Assembly (NCBI GenBank): GCA_030280995.1
Contig: JASXTE010000011.1
Coordinates: forward strand, 1,304,501-1,368,500
Origin: Hemileia vastatrix
Taxonomy: Eukaryota; Basidiomycota; Pucciniomycetes; Pucciniales; Zaghouaniaceae
DNA: 64,000 bases
Direction of reading: 5' to 3'
The translations under genes and the position numbers were made by a program. Below are positions 1 through 12,496 of the stretch, one piece after another. Numbering within the stretch: the stretch's first letter is position 1; each line of letters starts with the position of its first letter. The notes beneath the pieces were generated by a model. That model saw nothing but the letters and a program-made list of their open reading frames with translations, ran no database searches and was not told where the DNA came from.

Positions 1-1180
1 TTTCACTTTTCAATGAATAATTTTCCTCAATGAGGGGTTTCAATTCACTCAAGGTTTTATGTAGATTGATATTTTTATCTGAGATAGCTCTATGGTCACT
101 CCTTATTTGTTTTTGTTGGCTAAGAACAATATTTAGGGTTTCTTTGATTTTAAAATAAGCTGTATCTTGCACAGAAGAACTTACTTTACAATGCAAGTGC
201 AAATTATTTAATCTATCACTCTCATGTATTAACACATCTCTTAAATGTTTGTCTTTTACAACATTAAAATCAAGGGTATTTTTCAATATTTATTCAGAAG
301 TTTTCTCAATTAAGGTATATACTTCAGGGGAAAAATAATCATTCTTAATTGCAAGAGAAGGATTAATTAAAGAAGTAGAAGTCAAATGTAAAGGTTCATC
401 AAATGATAATTTTCTAATTACATCATTGGGGCTACTCATTAAAGGAAGTTGTCTTTTTAAAGGTTTAACTGTTCTTTCATTATAATCCACAATATTACCT
501 GAAGAAGATTTGTTATTATACATACCAACATGTTTATCAAACAAATTACTTACCATGGTAAGGGAGGAAAATTCCCCTGTGCCTTCTTTCTTCTGCCTCC
601 CTGATAAGGATGGGGCTGAGGATATGGATGGTAGGTTTGTGTCCTGGATGGGCCAGGGTGTTGAGCTGGTTGCTGAACATTCTGCCGGTAATGGCTCATC
701 AAGTAATCCCATTTCCACTGTTCCACTTGCAGAGTGCTTTGATTTTGCGTGAAAGATCTGGGTACCTGATTGGGCTGAGGCTGAGAGGCTGGGAAATGAG
801 GAGTTTGAGCCTGTTTGGGATTTAACAATTCCTGCATCTGCTGCCAGAGTGTGTCTACCCTTGCGTTGTACTTCATGCTTTCTGCCTTCAGTTCTTTGAT
901 GTGACTGGACAGATTTTTTACTTGTTGGGTTAGAGGTATCATTTTTATTTTAATACCTTTGAGTTGATTGTCCTGATTTATTAGAGGTTTTACTTCTTTC
1001 AGAGGTGTTTGGTGAGGGGGGTTTTCCACTTCTCTTGCCATTTCCACGTCCTGAAGGTTTTTTTTCAGCTGAATCATTTCTGTAAGTTAATTTAGAAGAA
1101 CCTACAGATTCAGTGTCATTATCCACTTCAATCTCATACACATGTAAGTTATCCATGCTGCTAGCCAAACTATTGGACAT
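1..1180 (-). pseudogene. Broken gag reading frame of element A1
   Basis: The unspliced Gag frame starts at the ATG at 1180 and is related to the 344-aa frame of A2. It is broken by a TAA near 950, where A2 has a lysine codon, and by another TAA at 287-289, where A2 has GAA. The N-terminal region is hydrophilic, Ser/Lys-rich and probably disordered. The capsid and pol parts are outside the window. Decay is clear from comparison with A2. The overlapping second frame (next entry) is not broken. Confidence 0.7.
550..1180 (-). CDS. Predicted spliced alternate-frame protein of element A1
   Basis: Exon 1 is 1180-1106 (25 codons, shared with Gag). A predicted 55-nt intron at 1105-1051 has donor GTAGGT, a branch-like CTAAATTAAC and acceptor CCTTCAG. 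Exon 2 is 1050-550. Splicing moves translation into a frame that stays open for about 166 codons and ends in Pro-Trp-stop. The product would have a Lys/Glu-rich heptad-like region, a Gln/Pro-rich region, a WKWD motif and a basic HPYxGG-type end. A2 and the B family keep the same motifs in the same frame, so I read this as a real overlapping gene. Its function is unknown; an accessory or alternative Gag is possible. The alternative is that this is a chance open frame and the intron is not used. Confidence 0.5.
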
Positions 1181-1844
1181 TTAAACTGTTAAAATAGAAT
1201 CAAAAAAAAATTCAATGATTCAAATTGTTAATTCAAAATAAAATTTATTGAATTTTAACAAAAAAAAATTATTATTATTATTATCAAAATTCAATTAACT
1301 AACAAAAATGTAATACAAATAAATGTAATTACAATTATTAAGAATTAACAGTTATTAAAATGGGACCAACCAATAAAGGCTTAAGAACTCAACCAAAATA
1401 ATTAATACCAAAATTAATATAATGGTAAAATTGGGACTAAGTACTGCGTACTATTATGGTCAACCAATATACAAAAAATAATAATAAAATTAATTTAATA
1501 ATTTATTAAATATTAATTGTCTTCTAGGACTAAGAGTTTTACTCTATTATGGTCAACTAGGAAAAAAAATTAAAAAGTAATGAACACTTACACTCAGTGA
1601 ATCAGCAATTAAGCCACAAACACTGTTATTGCAGTAAAAATATAATAATATGAGTGAGAGGTGCAAAGGTTAACTTACTATAGTGATCGTAAAATCACTT
1701 CAAAATAATATATGAATTAATTTAATATAACCTAAAAGATTGAACCCAAGTTGGAAACATGGTCCCAGCAAAAGTTTCTTTTTTGCTGGGTGGTCCGTGC
1801 GTTATGTTATTTGTTGTAAGTATTGGTATTGTCATTGTTGTTCG

Positions 1845-1857
1845 GAAAGGCTCCCAC
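1845..1857 (-). other. Primer-binding site of A1
   Basis: Directly inside the 5' LTR end, the minus strand reads TGGGAGCCTTTCC. This aligns with TGGGGGCCTTTCC in A2 and TGGGGGTCTTTCC in the B elements at the same position. A TGG start just after the LTR is typical of a tRNA primer site. The tRNA was not identified. Confidence 0.6.
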
Positions 1858-1858
1858 T

Positions 1859-3142
1859 TGTCGGCCAGTCATCTAGAAGAAGGAAAGAAAAGGGGAAAGA
1901 AGAAGAGGAGGAAAGAGGAACAGGAAAGAAAAGGTTTATAAGAAGTAAAAGAAATAAGATAATAAAATGATTTAATTTATTTAAAGAGGGGCAACAATGA
2001 TTTACTTGAGAGATGACACAAAAATAAGGATTATTAAATAACAATATTTATTTAAAGTAAGGATTATTATTTCTGCGCGGAAAACACTATTATTACTATT
2101 AGACTTAAAGCAACCTGTAATTAGTTATATAAAATTTAAATTAGAATTTTAATACTAATAAAAATAATAATAAACGTATTATATTAAAAATATGTTCAAG
2201 TTTTGGTTGTATAGTAAGTGATGGGTAAAGGGGATTATCCAAGGCCCTTTTATAGACCAAGGAACCCCTGAAGCACCACCAATAAATAAATACAAATTAG
2301 AAATAGCTAAAACAAAAGATAACAGAGTAGAAATGAAACATGACTATCAAGAGAAAAATATGACACAATTTACTAAAACCCGTGAGTAATTAATCCTTTT
2401 CCCACCATAACTTCCCAAAAAATTTAATTAAAATAATTATTAACCAAGTAAGTCTGAAACATGAGAACAATGAGTAAAATATTCGAAAACAGCCATTATA
2501 GTGACATGTAAAGGTTTTAAGTAAAACAAATAAAAAAATTTTCACACCAAAAATTCATGTAATAAATTCAATCCAGTTTAAAGAAATTTTCATTAATTGT
2601 TTTAACTATGTAATTAATTCAATAATTAGTTTAAGTGAAACATATAATTTATTTAGTAATATTTGTAATTTAAAGTGGGGATTTTAATACTATGTTATTA
2701 AATAAGTATTATAATTTATTTAATAATTTTTCCTGACACAATTAAGGGTCAAAAGAAGCGCCTAATTTTATTGTTTAATAATATATGAAGTTTTATTTAA
2801 TATATAAATTTAAATGATTAATTTAATTACATTATAAGTCAATTTTACAAATATAATTATAATATATGTTAGTAATGAGTTAATTATTAATTTATAATTA
2901 TTAAATACATGAAAATGCACCATTATTTGTAGAATATAAAATATATTATGTTTAATTTAAATGTATAAAAATTTATATAACAATAATATTAATATAACAC
3001 TTATATTTAATAAGATACTTATATAATTTTATTATGCAATAAAATATTAATTTATATAAATAAAATACAATTCTTACGCCCTCTTTAAGGTCCAATGAAT
3101 TAACATATCATTTACTGGGCTCCTGGTATAGCCTGGCTGACA
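1859..3142 (-). repeat. 5' LTR of A1 (1284 bp)
   Basis: In the + direction it begins TGTCGGCC and ends GCCTGGCTGACA, like the A2 LTR (begins TATCAGCC, same end). It contains the A-family promoter-like block CCTTTTATAG near 2255, which is TATAAAAGG on the minus strand. It is about 100 bp longer than the A2 LTRs and clearly diverged, so it belongs to an older or different subfamily. Confidence 0.8.
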
Positions 3143-3968
3143 CCTTCAATCCAGATGATGTCACTGCTATCCCCAGAAATTACAGCACAGTGAGGGCCCA
3201 TCACCTCCCCATGGCGTCCACTTCAAGCAGATTCAACACCCAGACCTCCAGTAAGGACCCTCCATCACAATTAATGATAACATAGACCCATACCATAAAT
3301 AGAAAATCCAGATAAAAGTGGATACCATAAAGAAACAGGTAAAATAACTCATCCAAAGAGAATATAATGAAACCCAAACCATATAAAGGAAACAAATGAA
3401 ATTCCCAAGCCCCCAATAACATCCCCAAGCATTCATATTAACCCAGAAATGACCTCTCAACCCATAAATCTGTGAATATTCATCCAAGGAAGCAGGTTAA
3501 GCTGTCCAAACTGAGTGTATGCGCCTGAAATAGATGTGTATGCTTCTGTAGGCGTTGTGAGTCCACTGGATACGTCCATATGACCTAAAATAAGCAGAAA
3601 AACAAAGGCTATAGGCTATTAAGAGGCTAAAACCCACTTATATACCTAAATATACATAATATACTGCATACTTCACTGAATATGAGATTTATGTATACAT
3701 ATAAGCTTATGTATGTCAATAATTACTTGATATCACTTAAGATAAGTATATTATGACTCCATTAACACCTTAATAAGTATTATTCGGCTATGGATAATCT
3801 ATTTAAACTACTATAATTTATATAATAGAGTAATAATTATATATATATGTAATATAATCATATATATTATTGTTTTAACCTTATTTTTAAGATATAAGCT
3901 TAATGTACTTAAGGTTATCTTATTTTAAGTATAAGAAATACTCAGTCCTAGGGATATCTAGGCTGACA
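3143..3968 (-). repeat. 3' LTR of B1, cut by A1
   Basis: It matches 10801-11620 of the right LTR and ends GGCTGACA. It was split when A1 inserted, and its remaining part lies left of the window. In the first 150 aligned bases I count about five differences from the right LTR, which suggests an old insertion. Confidence 0.85.
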
Positions 3969-3980
3969 CTCCCTCACCCC
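3969..3980 (-). other. Polypurine tract of B1
   Basis: The minus strand reads GGGGTGAGGGAG directly before the 3' LTR. The same tract sits at 24988-24999 in B2, and GAGTGAGGGAG is in A2. Confidence 0.7.
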
Positions 3981-4081
3981 AAAAAAACAATAAAAAAATG
4001 TTAAGACATTTTAATTAAAAGTAAGGAGTGAATAGAACTTTTTTTTTAATTTTCTATAATACATATACTGAATAAACAGTA

Positions 4082-7000
4082 TTATTTTGATTTAAATTTT
4101 TTCAAGAGATTTTTAAGATCAGAGATTTCATTTTCTGGAATCCACTGGTCATATTCACTTGATTTATTTTTAAATCTTAATAGATAATCAACTTCCTTTT
4201 CTTTAGTAAGGTGTCTCTTTTTAAGTATCTTTTCAATTTCTGCCTTTTCAACTATTTCTTCAGGTTACTGTTTATGCCTTCCTGATCTTCTTGGAAATAG
4301 AGCAGTATCATTAGAATGGTATGGTTTTATAAGAGAAATAGGAAATACTCAATGTTTTCTATCATATGGTGCATATAGAATAACCTCAACAGCATTGTTA
4401 ACAACCATCTTTTTAACTACAAATGGTCCAATGAATGGATCCTTCAATTTAACATTACCATTTAAATTGAAATGTAGTGTAGAAATAAGGACTTCATCAC
4501 CCTCTTTGAACATTTGTTCTTTATGGGCTTTATCCCATTTTATCTTCTCATACTCAAATGCCTTATTTATACATTCTTGAGCATGTTTTCTGAATAATTC
4601 TTGCATTTGAAGAAAAGATTTAGTACCTGGATTGATATCCAATCTAGGTAATTTATTAAGAGTTTTAGCAGGGGTGTTAGGTACATAACCCAACCATAAC
4701 TCAAATGGCTTTTTGACAGTGACAGAATGTACTGTACTATTGTATGCAAATTCTAATCCTGGGATAAGCGTTACCCAATCATGCGTGAATTTGTCTTTGT
4801 CTTTAAAGTTAAGACCAAAAGCACAATATCTTCTTATCATATCTTCCAAAGTTTGTATCATTCTTTCTGCTAGCCCATCAGTTTGTGGATGGTGTGCTGT
4901 AGAAAGTTTTAATTGACACCCTGAAACATCCATAAGTGATGTCCAGAACTCAGAAGTAAATTTAGGATCTCTGTCAGAAACTATTGCTTTGGGGAAACCT
5001 GCTATATTTAACATTTTTTTCCACCATAAAAAAGCTAAGTCCTTTGCAGAAACCTCTTTGTGGGTAGGAATAAATTTACACATCTTTGTAAATCTATCTA
5101 CAATTACCCAGCAGGAGTTATAACTCTTATGCACTGCTATTGGAAAACCTGTTACAAAGTCCATGTTAATTATTTCCCATGGAGCTTTTGGTTTCTCAAT
5201 TCGTTGTAATAAACCAGATCTTTTGCCTGTTAATCTTTTAGATTTTTGACAAGAATCACATGTCTCAACATATTTTTGAACATCCTCAGACATGTTAATC
5301 CACCAAGCTGTGTTTTTTACTCTGGTTAATGTTTTATGGTAGTCAAAATGACCAGCTAAGATATCATCATGACATATACTTAACATTAACTCTTCATTGA
5401 AGGGGAAATTACAATTACATTACTTAATTTTTTCCTGTAATATATAAAACCATCCTCAATGGAAAATTTTCCTTTTTCTAATGCCTCTTAATACTTATTT
5501 GGTAATTTTTTTATTAAAAAATTCATTGAATCATTATATGGATCATTTAATATTGTAGTGTGTTTACTCAAGTCAGGATCTGAAGCATACATGTCAAGAA
5601 TTGATTGCATAAATTCATCCTAAAGATCTAAAATAAAAATTCCATAAATGTCAATAATCTCTGATTCAGGAACATAAGCAGGATTATCATCATTATTAGG
5701 CAGAGGTACTGTAGATAACAAATCTACATTAGAGTGTAAGGTTCCTGCTCAATGTGTAATAGTCATACATCCTCTGTATTCTTGTACAGCTAATTGCCAT
5801 CTCAACATGTGTCTATTAGGAGTTTTCATGTTTAAGAGTGACTTAACTGCACTACAGTCAGTGATTAACTCAAATTTTTGGTCTTCAAGGTAATAATGTA
5901 GCTTCTCAAGAGCCCATACTACTGCCAAACATTCAAGTTGAGTAGCACCATATTTCAATTCACTACTTCTTAGAGTATGTGAAATATAGCAAATTACTAC
6001 TTCTGACATTTTTCCTTCAATAAGTTGTTTTTGATGCAAAGCAGCACCCAGACCAATAAAACTTGCATCTGTATATAATACAAAAGGCAATTGGAAATCT
6101 GGTAATCCCAAGATAGGAGCTGTCATCAAACATTCTTTCAAATTATAAAAAGCCTGTTGTCTTTCATTATTCCAAATGAAAGCTTCTGATTTCTTTATCA
6201 GTGTGGTCAATGGCGCAGCAATTAATTGGTAGTTTTTTATATATTGTCTATAATAACCACACATACCAAGAAAAGATTGTACATCCTTTACATTTTGAGG
6301 AATGCCAATATTCTTGATTGCAGCTACCTTATTTTGGTCTACACATATTTGTAAGCCAGATACAATATGACCAAGCACTTTTAAAGACTCAAACCCAAAT
6401 TTACATTTTTTCAATGCAAGGGTCATTTTTATTTCATCCATTTTCTGAAATACCTTCTTTAAATGGATTAAGTGTTCATCATATGTCTTAGAGAACACTA
6501 TGATGTCATCAATGTATACCATTAACCATCCCTCAATCATTTCATTATGGAATGTTATATCCATTAACTTTTGAAATACTGATGGAGCATTTTTTGGTCC
6601 AAATGGCATCCTGACATATTTATAAATTCCCATGTGTGTTTTTATCAACAAAAAGTTCTGTGAATTCTTTTCAACAGGAATTTGATGGTACCCTTTATTT
6701 CCATCTAAGCAGCTTATATACTTAGCACCTTTAAGGGTAGCATGTATAGAGGCAATCCTTGGCAAGTGATAAATATCATCTACTGTAAATGTATTTAATG
6801 CTTTATAATCACTGCACAGTCTTGCTTTATTTTGTTCATAAGAAATTAGCACAGGTTATATTACACAATATTTTGGTGTAGTTTCAACCTTTTCAAGAAT
6901 GTTCATTTTTAATAACATCTTAATATTATCCTCTATGTCTTTCCTCTTCATTGGTGAAGCAGGGTATGGTTTCTTTTTAAGACTAGTAGGAATATTATCC

Positions 7001-9939
7001 ATATAACAGGTTAAACTAATCTTCATTTAATGATCTTTTACAATGCCAAGTTCATTTGTACCATGTGCAAAAGCCATTGGAAATGCTTTAATTAAGTCCA
7101 AAATATTATTTTTCTCAGCTTTACTTATCTGACTGCCAAATGATGCTTTTGAAATTTCTGTTTCCAGAAGTTCCATCTCATTGGATTCTCTTCCTTTGCA
7201 TGGTATATTTGTTACTGACTCAATGTGTAAGACTGTGTTAAAAGAATTTATTTTAAATTTCCTTTTACCATTAATTCCAATTGTAAAATTGTTATTAGCA
7301 GGGTCTAATTTCACACAAAACTTAGTCAGAATATCATTTCCAATGATAAAACAGTTACTACAGTTAGTATTATCCATTACTACAAAGTCACAAGTTATTC
7401 TTACATAACCATGTTGATGTTTAAAGAAAACAGCAGCTTTGTATCTACCAATGGGATGTAGCACTGATCCAAAACCTCTCCAATTTTTACTTTGAAGGGG
7501 TTCAAGCTTAGACTTATATTCACTATCAATTTTCTGAAATGTATTAGTAGAAACAACAGAACCAGCAGCTCCTGTGTCTAATACTATATTAACATTTTCA
7601 CCAGAAATGATAGCTGGAACCGTGATAGGTGTCATTCTAAAGTTATCAGCTTGCATATCTTTAATGATTTCAGCATCCTCAAAATTCATTAAAGATTCAT
7701 TTGAGTCCATATTTAATATTGGATTGTCAAAGATGGACAAATCATCTTCCAACATACAGACTTCATTTTCATCACTATATGAGATATTACTGTCATAATT
7801 ACTTGAATCTTTACTTTTCTCTGTTTTGATTTCAGATTCATGTTGATTTTCAACAATATTTATATTCTTCTCACATTTTTGACCTTTAACCCAAGGTTTG
7901 TTACCCTTATAACAAGTATTTGTCTCATACTTTTTTTGTACTACAGGTGCAGTAGGTTTTTTATGCTTCTCCTGAAGTTTTTTTGAATTCTGATTTTTCA
8001 CAGGTTCAATATTTTGTTTATAAGTGGAATACCTTTCTTCATACTTATGGTCTAGTAATATTTCATTGCAAATATTAATAAAGTCAGAATATTTAGTAAC
8101 ATTAATTGTTCTAGCTACAACAATGTCTCTGACAGAGATAGGTAATTTATATATTATTTTATCTTTCCGTAAGTTAAAATCCATGTTAGGCTCAATGGCT
8201 TTTAATATTTTGTTTAAATTCATTAAAAATACCATAGGTTTGTCACCATTCAACGAATTATACCTAGTTTTCTCATAAAGTTTCTGCTGAGTGATTCTGA
8301 ATTTAGAACCTCCAAATTGTTTTTCAATTAGTTGTTTCCATTCAGCCCAAGAGTAATCTTTACCCTCATTCAAAACAGCTTCAAACCATAATAAAGAAAC
8401 AACATTAAATAAAGAGATCAATTTTGATGTTATTTCTTCATCTGGTAACTTATATGAGAATTTAAAGTTGTCAATTCTTTGGATAAAATGTTGCCAATAA
8501 GAGCTGGCTTCCCCATCATAAGTTGGGTACTGATCTATCTTAGGCCAGTTCTTTTGATTGGATTTTATTTCACTAATCTTAGGTAAATTCAACAACTCAT
8601 TCCATCTTGATAAATGGTCTTGTATGTCCTCCTGTACGGATTTGTGACTTACATTTTCAGATTTGACACTACCACCAGATGGTTTTAGTTGTGGTGGTAT
8701 AGGGAAGGAATGAGATTCACTTTTGCCAATGAAAGGATTATTATTATACTGAGTATCCTTATGATTATCCTGGTTCATTGGTAGATTGGCAGTCTCAATC
8801 TCAACTTTAGTCAATATTTGTAGCAGCTCAGAGATACTTTGATTTGTCTGGGCAAAAGATAACTTAGTTCTTGATTCAGTTTTCAATAAATGTGTTTCAT
8901 ACAATTTTTCCAACTCACAGAATTTGTTTGAAAGTTCATTATATTTATTACTTAATGAATCATATTTAAGAGTTAGAGACAAATGTTCATTCTCTAATTC
9001 TTTATTACGTGTTGCCAGTTGAGAAATATTTAATTTTAAGGATGAAATTGTATCACTTGTGAGCTTAACTGTCTGTTCCTCACAATCAATCATTCTATTC
9101 CACCATGCTGAAACAATTCTATGGACAGTTGGATTATTATTAAAATACTCCAAGTCTTCCTTCTCAATTCTCTCACTCTCTTGTGAACTTCTCATCTCAC
9201 TAGTAAGTGTTGGAAACTGAGGATTAACTGTATTATAAATACTACTGTTTTTATTGACAAAAGACAAGTCAGGTGTATCTACATTAAAAACTAATTCTCT
9301 TAAGTCCTCCTCTATTTTCTGCACAGATTTGACATCAATAATATTACCTACATTGTAATTATCAGTATTGTGTTCAATCTGAGAGGGTAATCTACTTACC
9401 ACAGGATTTGTGTGAGCCCTGATTTTTGGCGCCTTTGTTTTCCCTTGTAGGGGTGAACTGAGGAAGTCTGATGAGGAGGAGGATCCTTGTTGCAGTTGTG
9501 ACAGGACCATTTTTGATGGAACCAATCCCACTTCCATTTGTCTACCAGTATTTTCTCCTGGGAGTGATGTGACCCTCCTGGGGTAGGGGCTTGCTGATTT
9601 GGCTGTCCTCCCTTTAGCTCTGCCAGTGATTGATTCATCTGCTGGAATCCTACCTTGCAATTGTTCTGTAATTGCTCTACCTCCTTGAGCATGAGGGACT
9701 TTGATTCCTCCAACTTCAATACCTGTTTTGCCAGATGTGATAGTTGATCCTGTAGAGGAGGAGACGTCTTTTTTATGGTAATCTTTTTTAAGAGGGCGTC
9801 TTTTTCCTCTATGCTCATTTGCTCTGCCTGGGGGTATGACTGACCCTCCATGGTTATGTCCTGGAGCAATGTTTTTGTTAGCTTTAGACCTAGTATTATA
9901 AGCAGGCTTTTAACTTACATTGTCCTGGGGAGCACTCAT
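4082..9939 (-). pseudogene. Broken Gag-Pol polyprotein of B1
   Basis: Same domain order as B2: coiled-coil region, capsid-like retrotransposon Gag, degenerate zinc knuckle, DTG protease, reverse transcriptase with YIDD, RNase H, integrase (HHCC, then D, D, E) and a C-terminal chromodomain. Stops relative to B2 are: codon 10 of gag (GAA to TAA), after the KDH motif at 7027 (GAA to TAA), before 6852 (TCA to TAA), at 5749 (AGA to TGA), two in the linker before 5386 (one GAG to TAG, one AAA to TAA), and near 4350 in the integrase C-terminus. The longest surviving block is 9660-7027 (877 codons, gag plus protease). The catalytic residues I can see are mostly kept, so decay followed a once-functional copy. 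Confidence 0.9.
9396..9939 (-). CDS. Predicted spliced alternate-frame protein of element B1
   Basis: Exon 1 is 9939-9919 (seven codons). A predicted 58-nt intron at 9918-9861 has donor GTAAGT, branch GCTAAC and acceptor GCTCCAG. Exon 2 is 9860-9396. The spliced frame is open for about 160 codons and ends with a Trp codon. It has a predicted coiled coil over roughly residues 25-70 and a WKWDW motif followed by HPYKGK. The unspliced Gag frame in this copy hits a stop inside the intron at codon 10, so only the spliced message could be read from this ATG. The reading closely matches B2. Function is unknown. Confidence 0.5.
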
Positions 9940-10440
9940 ATTAATAAAATTAACAATATATCATGTCTACAGAAAGGAAAACCTATTGGAATTAGTAGAT
10001 TAAAAGTATTAGCAATGTTATTACTAATAAAAAGCACTGGAGCTTGCCCTGAATTTAAATCTTTATTTATTTAAATAAAATGTAACAAAAATTCTAAAAA
10101 ATCTGGTAAAAATAACAAAATAAGTTTAACTAGACCTTTATAAGGGTGAATTAATAGCTTACCAAGCTTTAACCAAATACCAATTTAATTGGATGTTATA
10201 TTGGTGACCAAATACCTAGTGAAATTGGGTTTATATTGGGTACAGTTACTACTGTAAATACCTAATTTTTATTATAAAAAATTAGTAAAATTATTATAAG
10301 GATTCCTTTCCGCAATCACTGAGTTATGATGACCCACTAATATGCAGCAGACCCAAATATTTGGTTTTTTTTTGAGCTATACTAAAGTAAAAATCACATC
10401 CCAAGGCTTATACTAAATAATAAGTAAAAAACTAAGGAAA

Positions 10441-10450
10441 GACCCCCAAT
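10441..10450 (-). other. Primer-binding site of B1
   Basis: The minus strand reads ATTGGGGGTC immediately after the 5' LTR, continuing with TTTCC. The same sequence follows the B2 5' LTR. Confidence 0.6.
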
Positions 10451-11620
10451 TGTCAGTGTATCTAGTATTTAAGTATGATTTAATAGTATTTATTAATGGT
10501 CCTACTACTTATTAATAAATTATTTAATGATTAAACCTCAGGGGAAGACTAATAAAATAGTTATACTCAAATAAAACTCACAATACTTGGATTTAAATGT
10601 GTGCTAGTGGTGGAAAATAGATGAATATAATATAGTTATAGCTTATATAAAGATAATTTCAATTTATAAAGGATTTATAATATATTTCTAAATGATAATA
10701 ATTGTGTTATAATGTTTATTTGAATTGTAGTAAGTAAGTGATGTCTAATAACCGTCAAAATCCTCCCTTACTTATACCAAAATCCACTGGAGTGCACAGA
10801 CCTTCAATCCAGATGATGTCACTGCTATCCCCAGAAATTACAGCACTGTGAGGGCCCATCACCTCCCCATGGTGTCCAATTCAAGCAGATTCAACACCCA
10901 GACCTCCAGTAAGGACCCTGCATCACAATTAATGATAACACAGACCCATACCATAAATAGAAAATCCAGATAAAAGCGGATACCATAAAGAAGCAGGTAA
11001 AATAACTCATCCAAAGAGAATATAATGAAACCCAAAGCATATAAAGGAAAAAAATGAAATTTTCAAGCCCCCAATAACATCCCCAAGCATCCATATTAAC
11101 CCAGAAATGACCTCCCAACCCATAAATCCGTGAATATCCATCCAAGGAAGCAGATTAAGTTGTCCAAACTGAGTGTATGCGCCTGAAATAGATGTGTATG
11201 CTTCTGTAGGCGTTGTGAGTCCACTGGATACGTCCATATGACCTAAAATAAGCAGAAAAACAAAGGCTATAGGCTACTAAGAGGCTTAAACCTACTTATA
11301 TACCTAAATATACATAATATACTGCATATTTCACTGAATATGAGATTTATGTATACATATAAGCTTATGTATGTCAATAATTACTTAATATCACTTAAGA
11401 TAAGTATATTATGACTCCATTAACACCTTAATAAGTATTATTAGGCTATGGATAAGCTATTTAAACTACTATAATTTATATAATAGAGTAATAATTATAT
11501 ATATATGTAATATAATCATATATATTATTGTTTTAACCTTATTTTTAAGATATAAGCTTAATGTACTTAAGGTTATCTTATTTTAAGTATAAGAAATACT
11601 CATTACTAGGGATATCTAGG
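10451..11620 (-). repeat. 5' LTR of B1
   Basis: It starts TGTCAGTG on the + strand and ends GATATCTAGG, six bases short of the family end CTGACA. It matches the B2 LTRs (1177 bp) throughout. The 180 bp that follow (11621-11802) contain only AT-rich simple repeats. Confidence 0.85.
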
Positions 11621-11802
11621 ATTAAAGAATAAGTCAGTTAGGGCCCTTACACAAATGCCAGAAAATGGTGGTTAGGTCAAAAACCACAAAAATATTAATA
11701 TCTAGAAGATACTTTGTTTTCACAACTAGAAAATAATAATAAGTATTATTATTATTATAATAATAATCATCAAGGTACCAAATTAAATCACAAGAAATCA
11801 CA

Positions 11803-12453
11803 TGTTAGGATTTAGTTGAGAGGTGAGGAGGAGGAGCGCTATGGGTGCTATGCATTATAAAGAGACAGAAGAGTGGATATTGCATAAAGGGGTTATATGG
11901 GGCAAGCGCTGTGAAGTGCTCCTCATCGGACAACTTATCTAGTAATCCAGTTACTCTCTAGTCTCACTGCCAATTGGCATAGTCAGTCCTGTCTTCCCTC
12001 ACTGTTGGCAGTCCCAACATAGTCAGTTTTAGTTAGTCTCACTGCTGTATCCAACATAGTCAGTCCCATCTTAGACTAGTGTTAGTGCTAGTGGTAGTCT
12101 GCCTTCTTAGGTCTTAACACAGTCCCATCTTCCCTCACTGTTGGCAGTCTCAACATAGTCAGTTTTTTATGGTTTCACCATAGTTATATACTTAGCTAGA
12201 CTCCCATCATGTATATAGTCTAGCCCCCAGCCCCTTTGGAGTACTTTCCCTGGCTCTGCAAGGTATCAGTCTCTACAGGTTATGGGCCTTCCTGCTTGTG
12301 GAGAACCCTGTGTGGAGCCCCGTTTGCTGCATTACATCTCTTTCTTTTCTCTCAGCTTCATCCTCTTTGTGTTCTGTGGCTGTCTGTGTGCCTTGAAATT
12401 CAATCAGATCTAAAAAAAATAAAAAAATAAAAAAATAAAAAAAATTTCTTTCT

Positions 12454-12496
<43 letters not shown>

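Larger units (their letters stand above)
1..3142 (-). mobile_element. Gypsy element A1, 5' part
   Basis: The 5' portion of a Ty3/gypsy-type LTR retrotransposon on the minus strand, cut by the left edge of the window. In element order it has a 5' LTR (3142 to 1859), a primer-binding site, a leader and the start of gag. The leader and gag match the full-length A2 element at 53867-63064, including the same gag start and the same small intron. The LTR end at 3142 abuts a point about 350 bases inside the LTR of element B1, so A1 inserted into B1. The other end, pol and the 3' LTR lie outside the window. Confidence 0.85.
3143..11620 (-). mobile_element. Decayed gypsy chromovirus B1
   Basis: Minus-strand Ty3/gypsy element. 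It has a partial 3' LTR (3143-3968), a polypurine tract, integrase, RNase H, reverse transcriptase, protease, gag, a primer-binding site (10441-10450) and a 5' LTR (10451-11620). It is the same family as B2 (23547-32659). The left LTR lacks its first 350 bp because A1 is inserted there. The right LTR lacks its last six bases (expected CTGACA), so this end is eroded and no target duplication can be read. Many stop codons make it inactive. Confidence 0.9.

Noticed and set aside
510..825. Plus-strand open frames over gag of A1 (and the same over A2 at 60364-60990)
   Set aside because: Antisense shadows of the two overlapping gag frames. They have no protein signature and no conserved end.
7181..8278. 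Plus-strand open frames across the B1 and B2 coding regions
   Set aside because: Mirror frames of Gag-Pol, repeated in both copies only because the elements are homologous.
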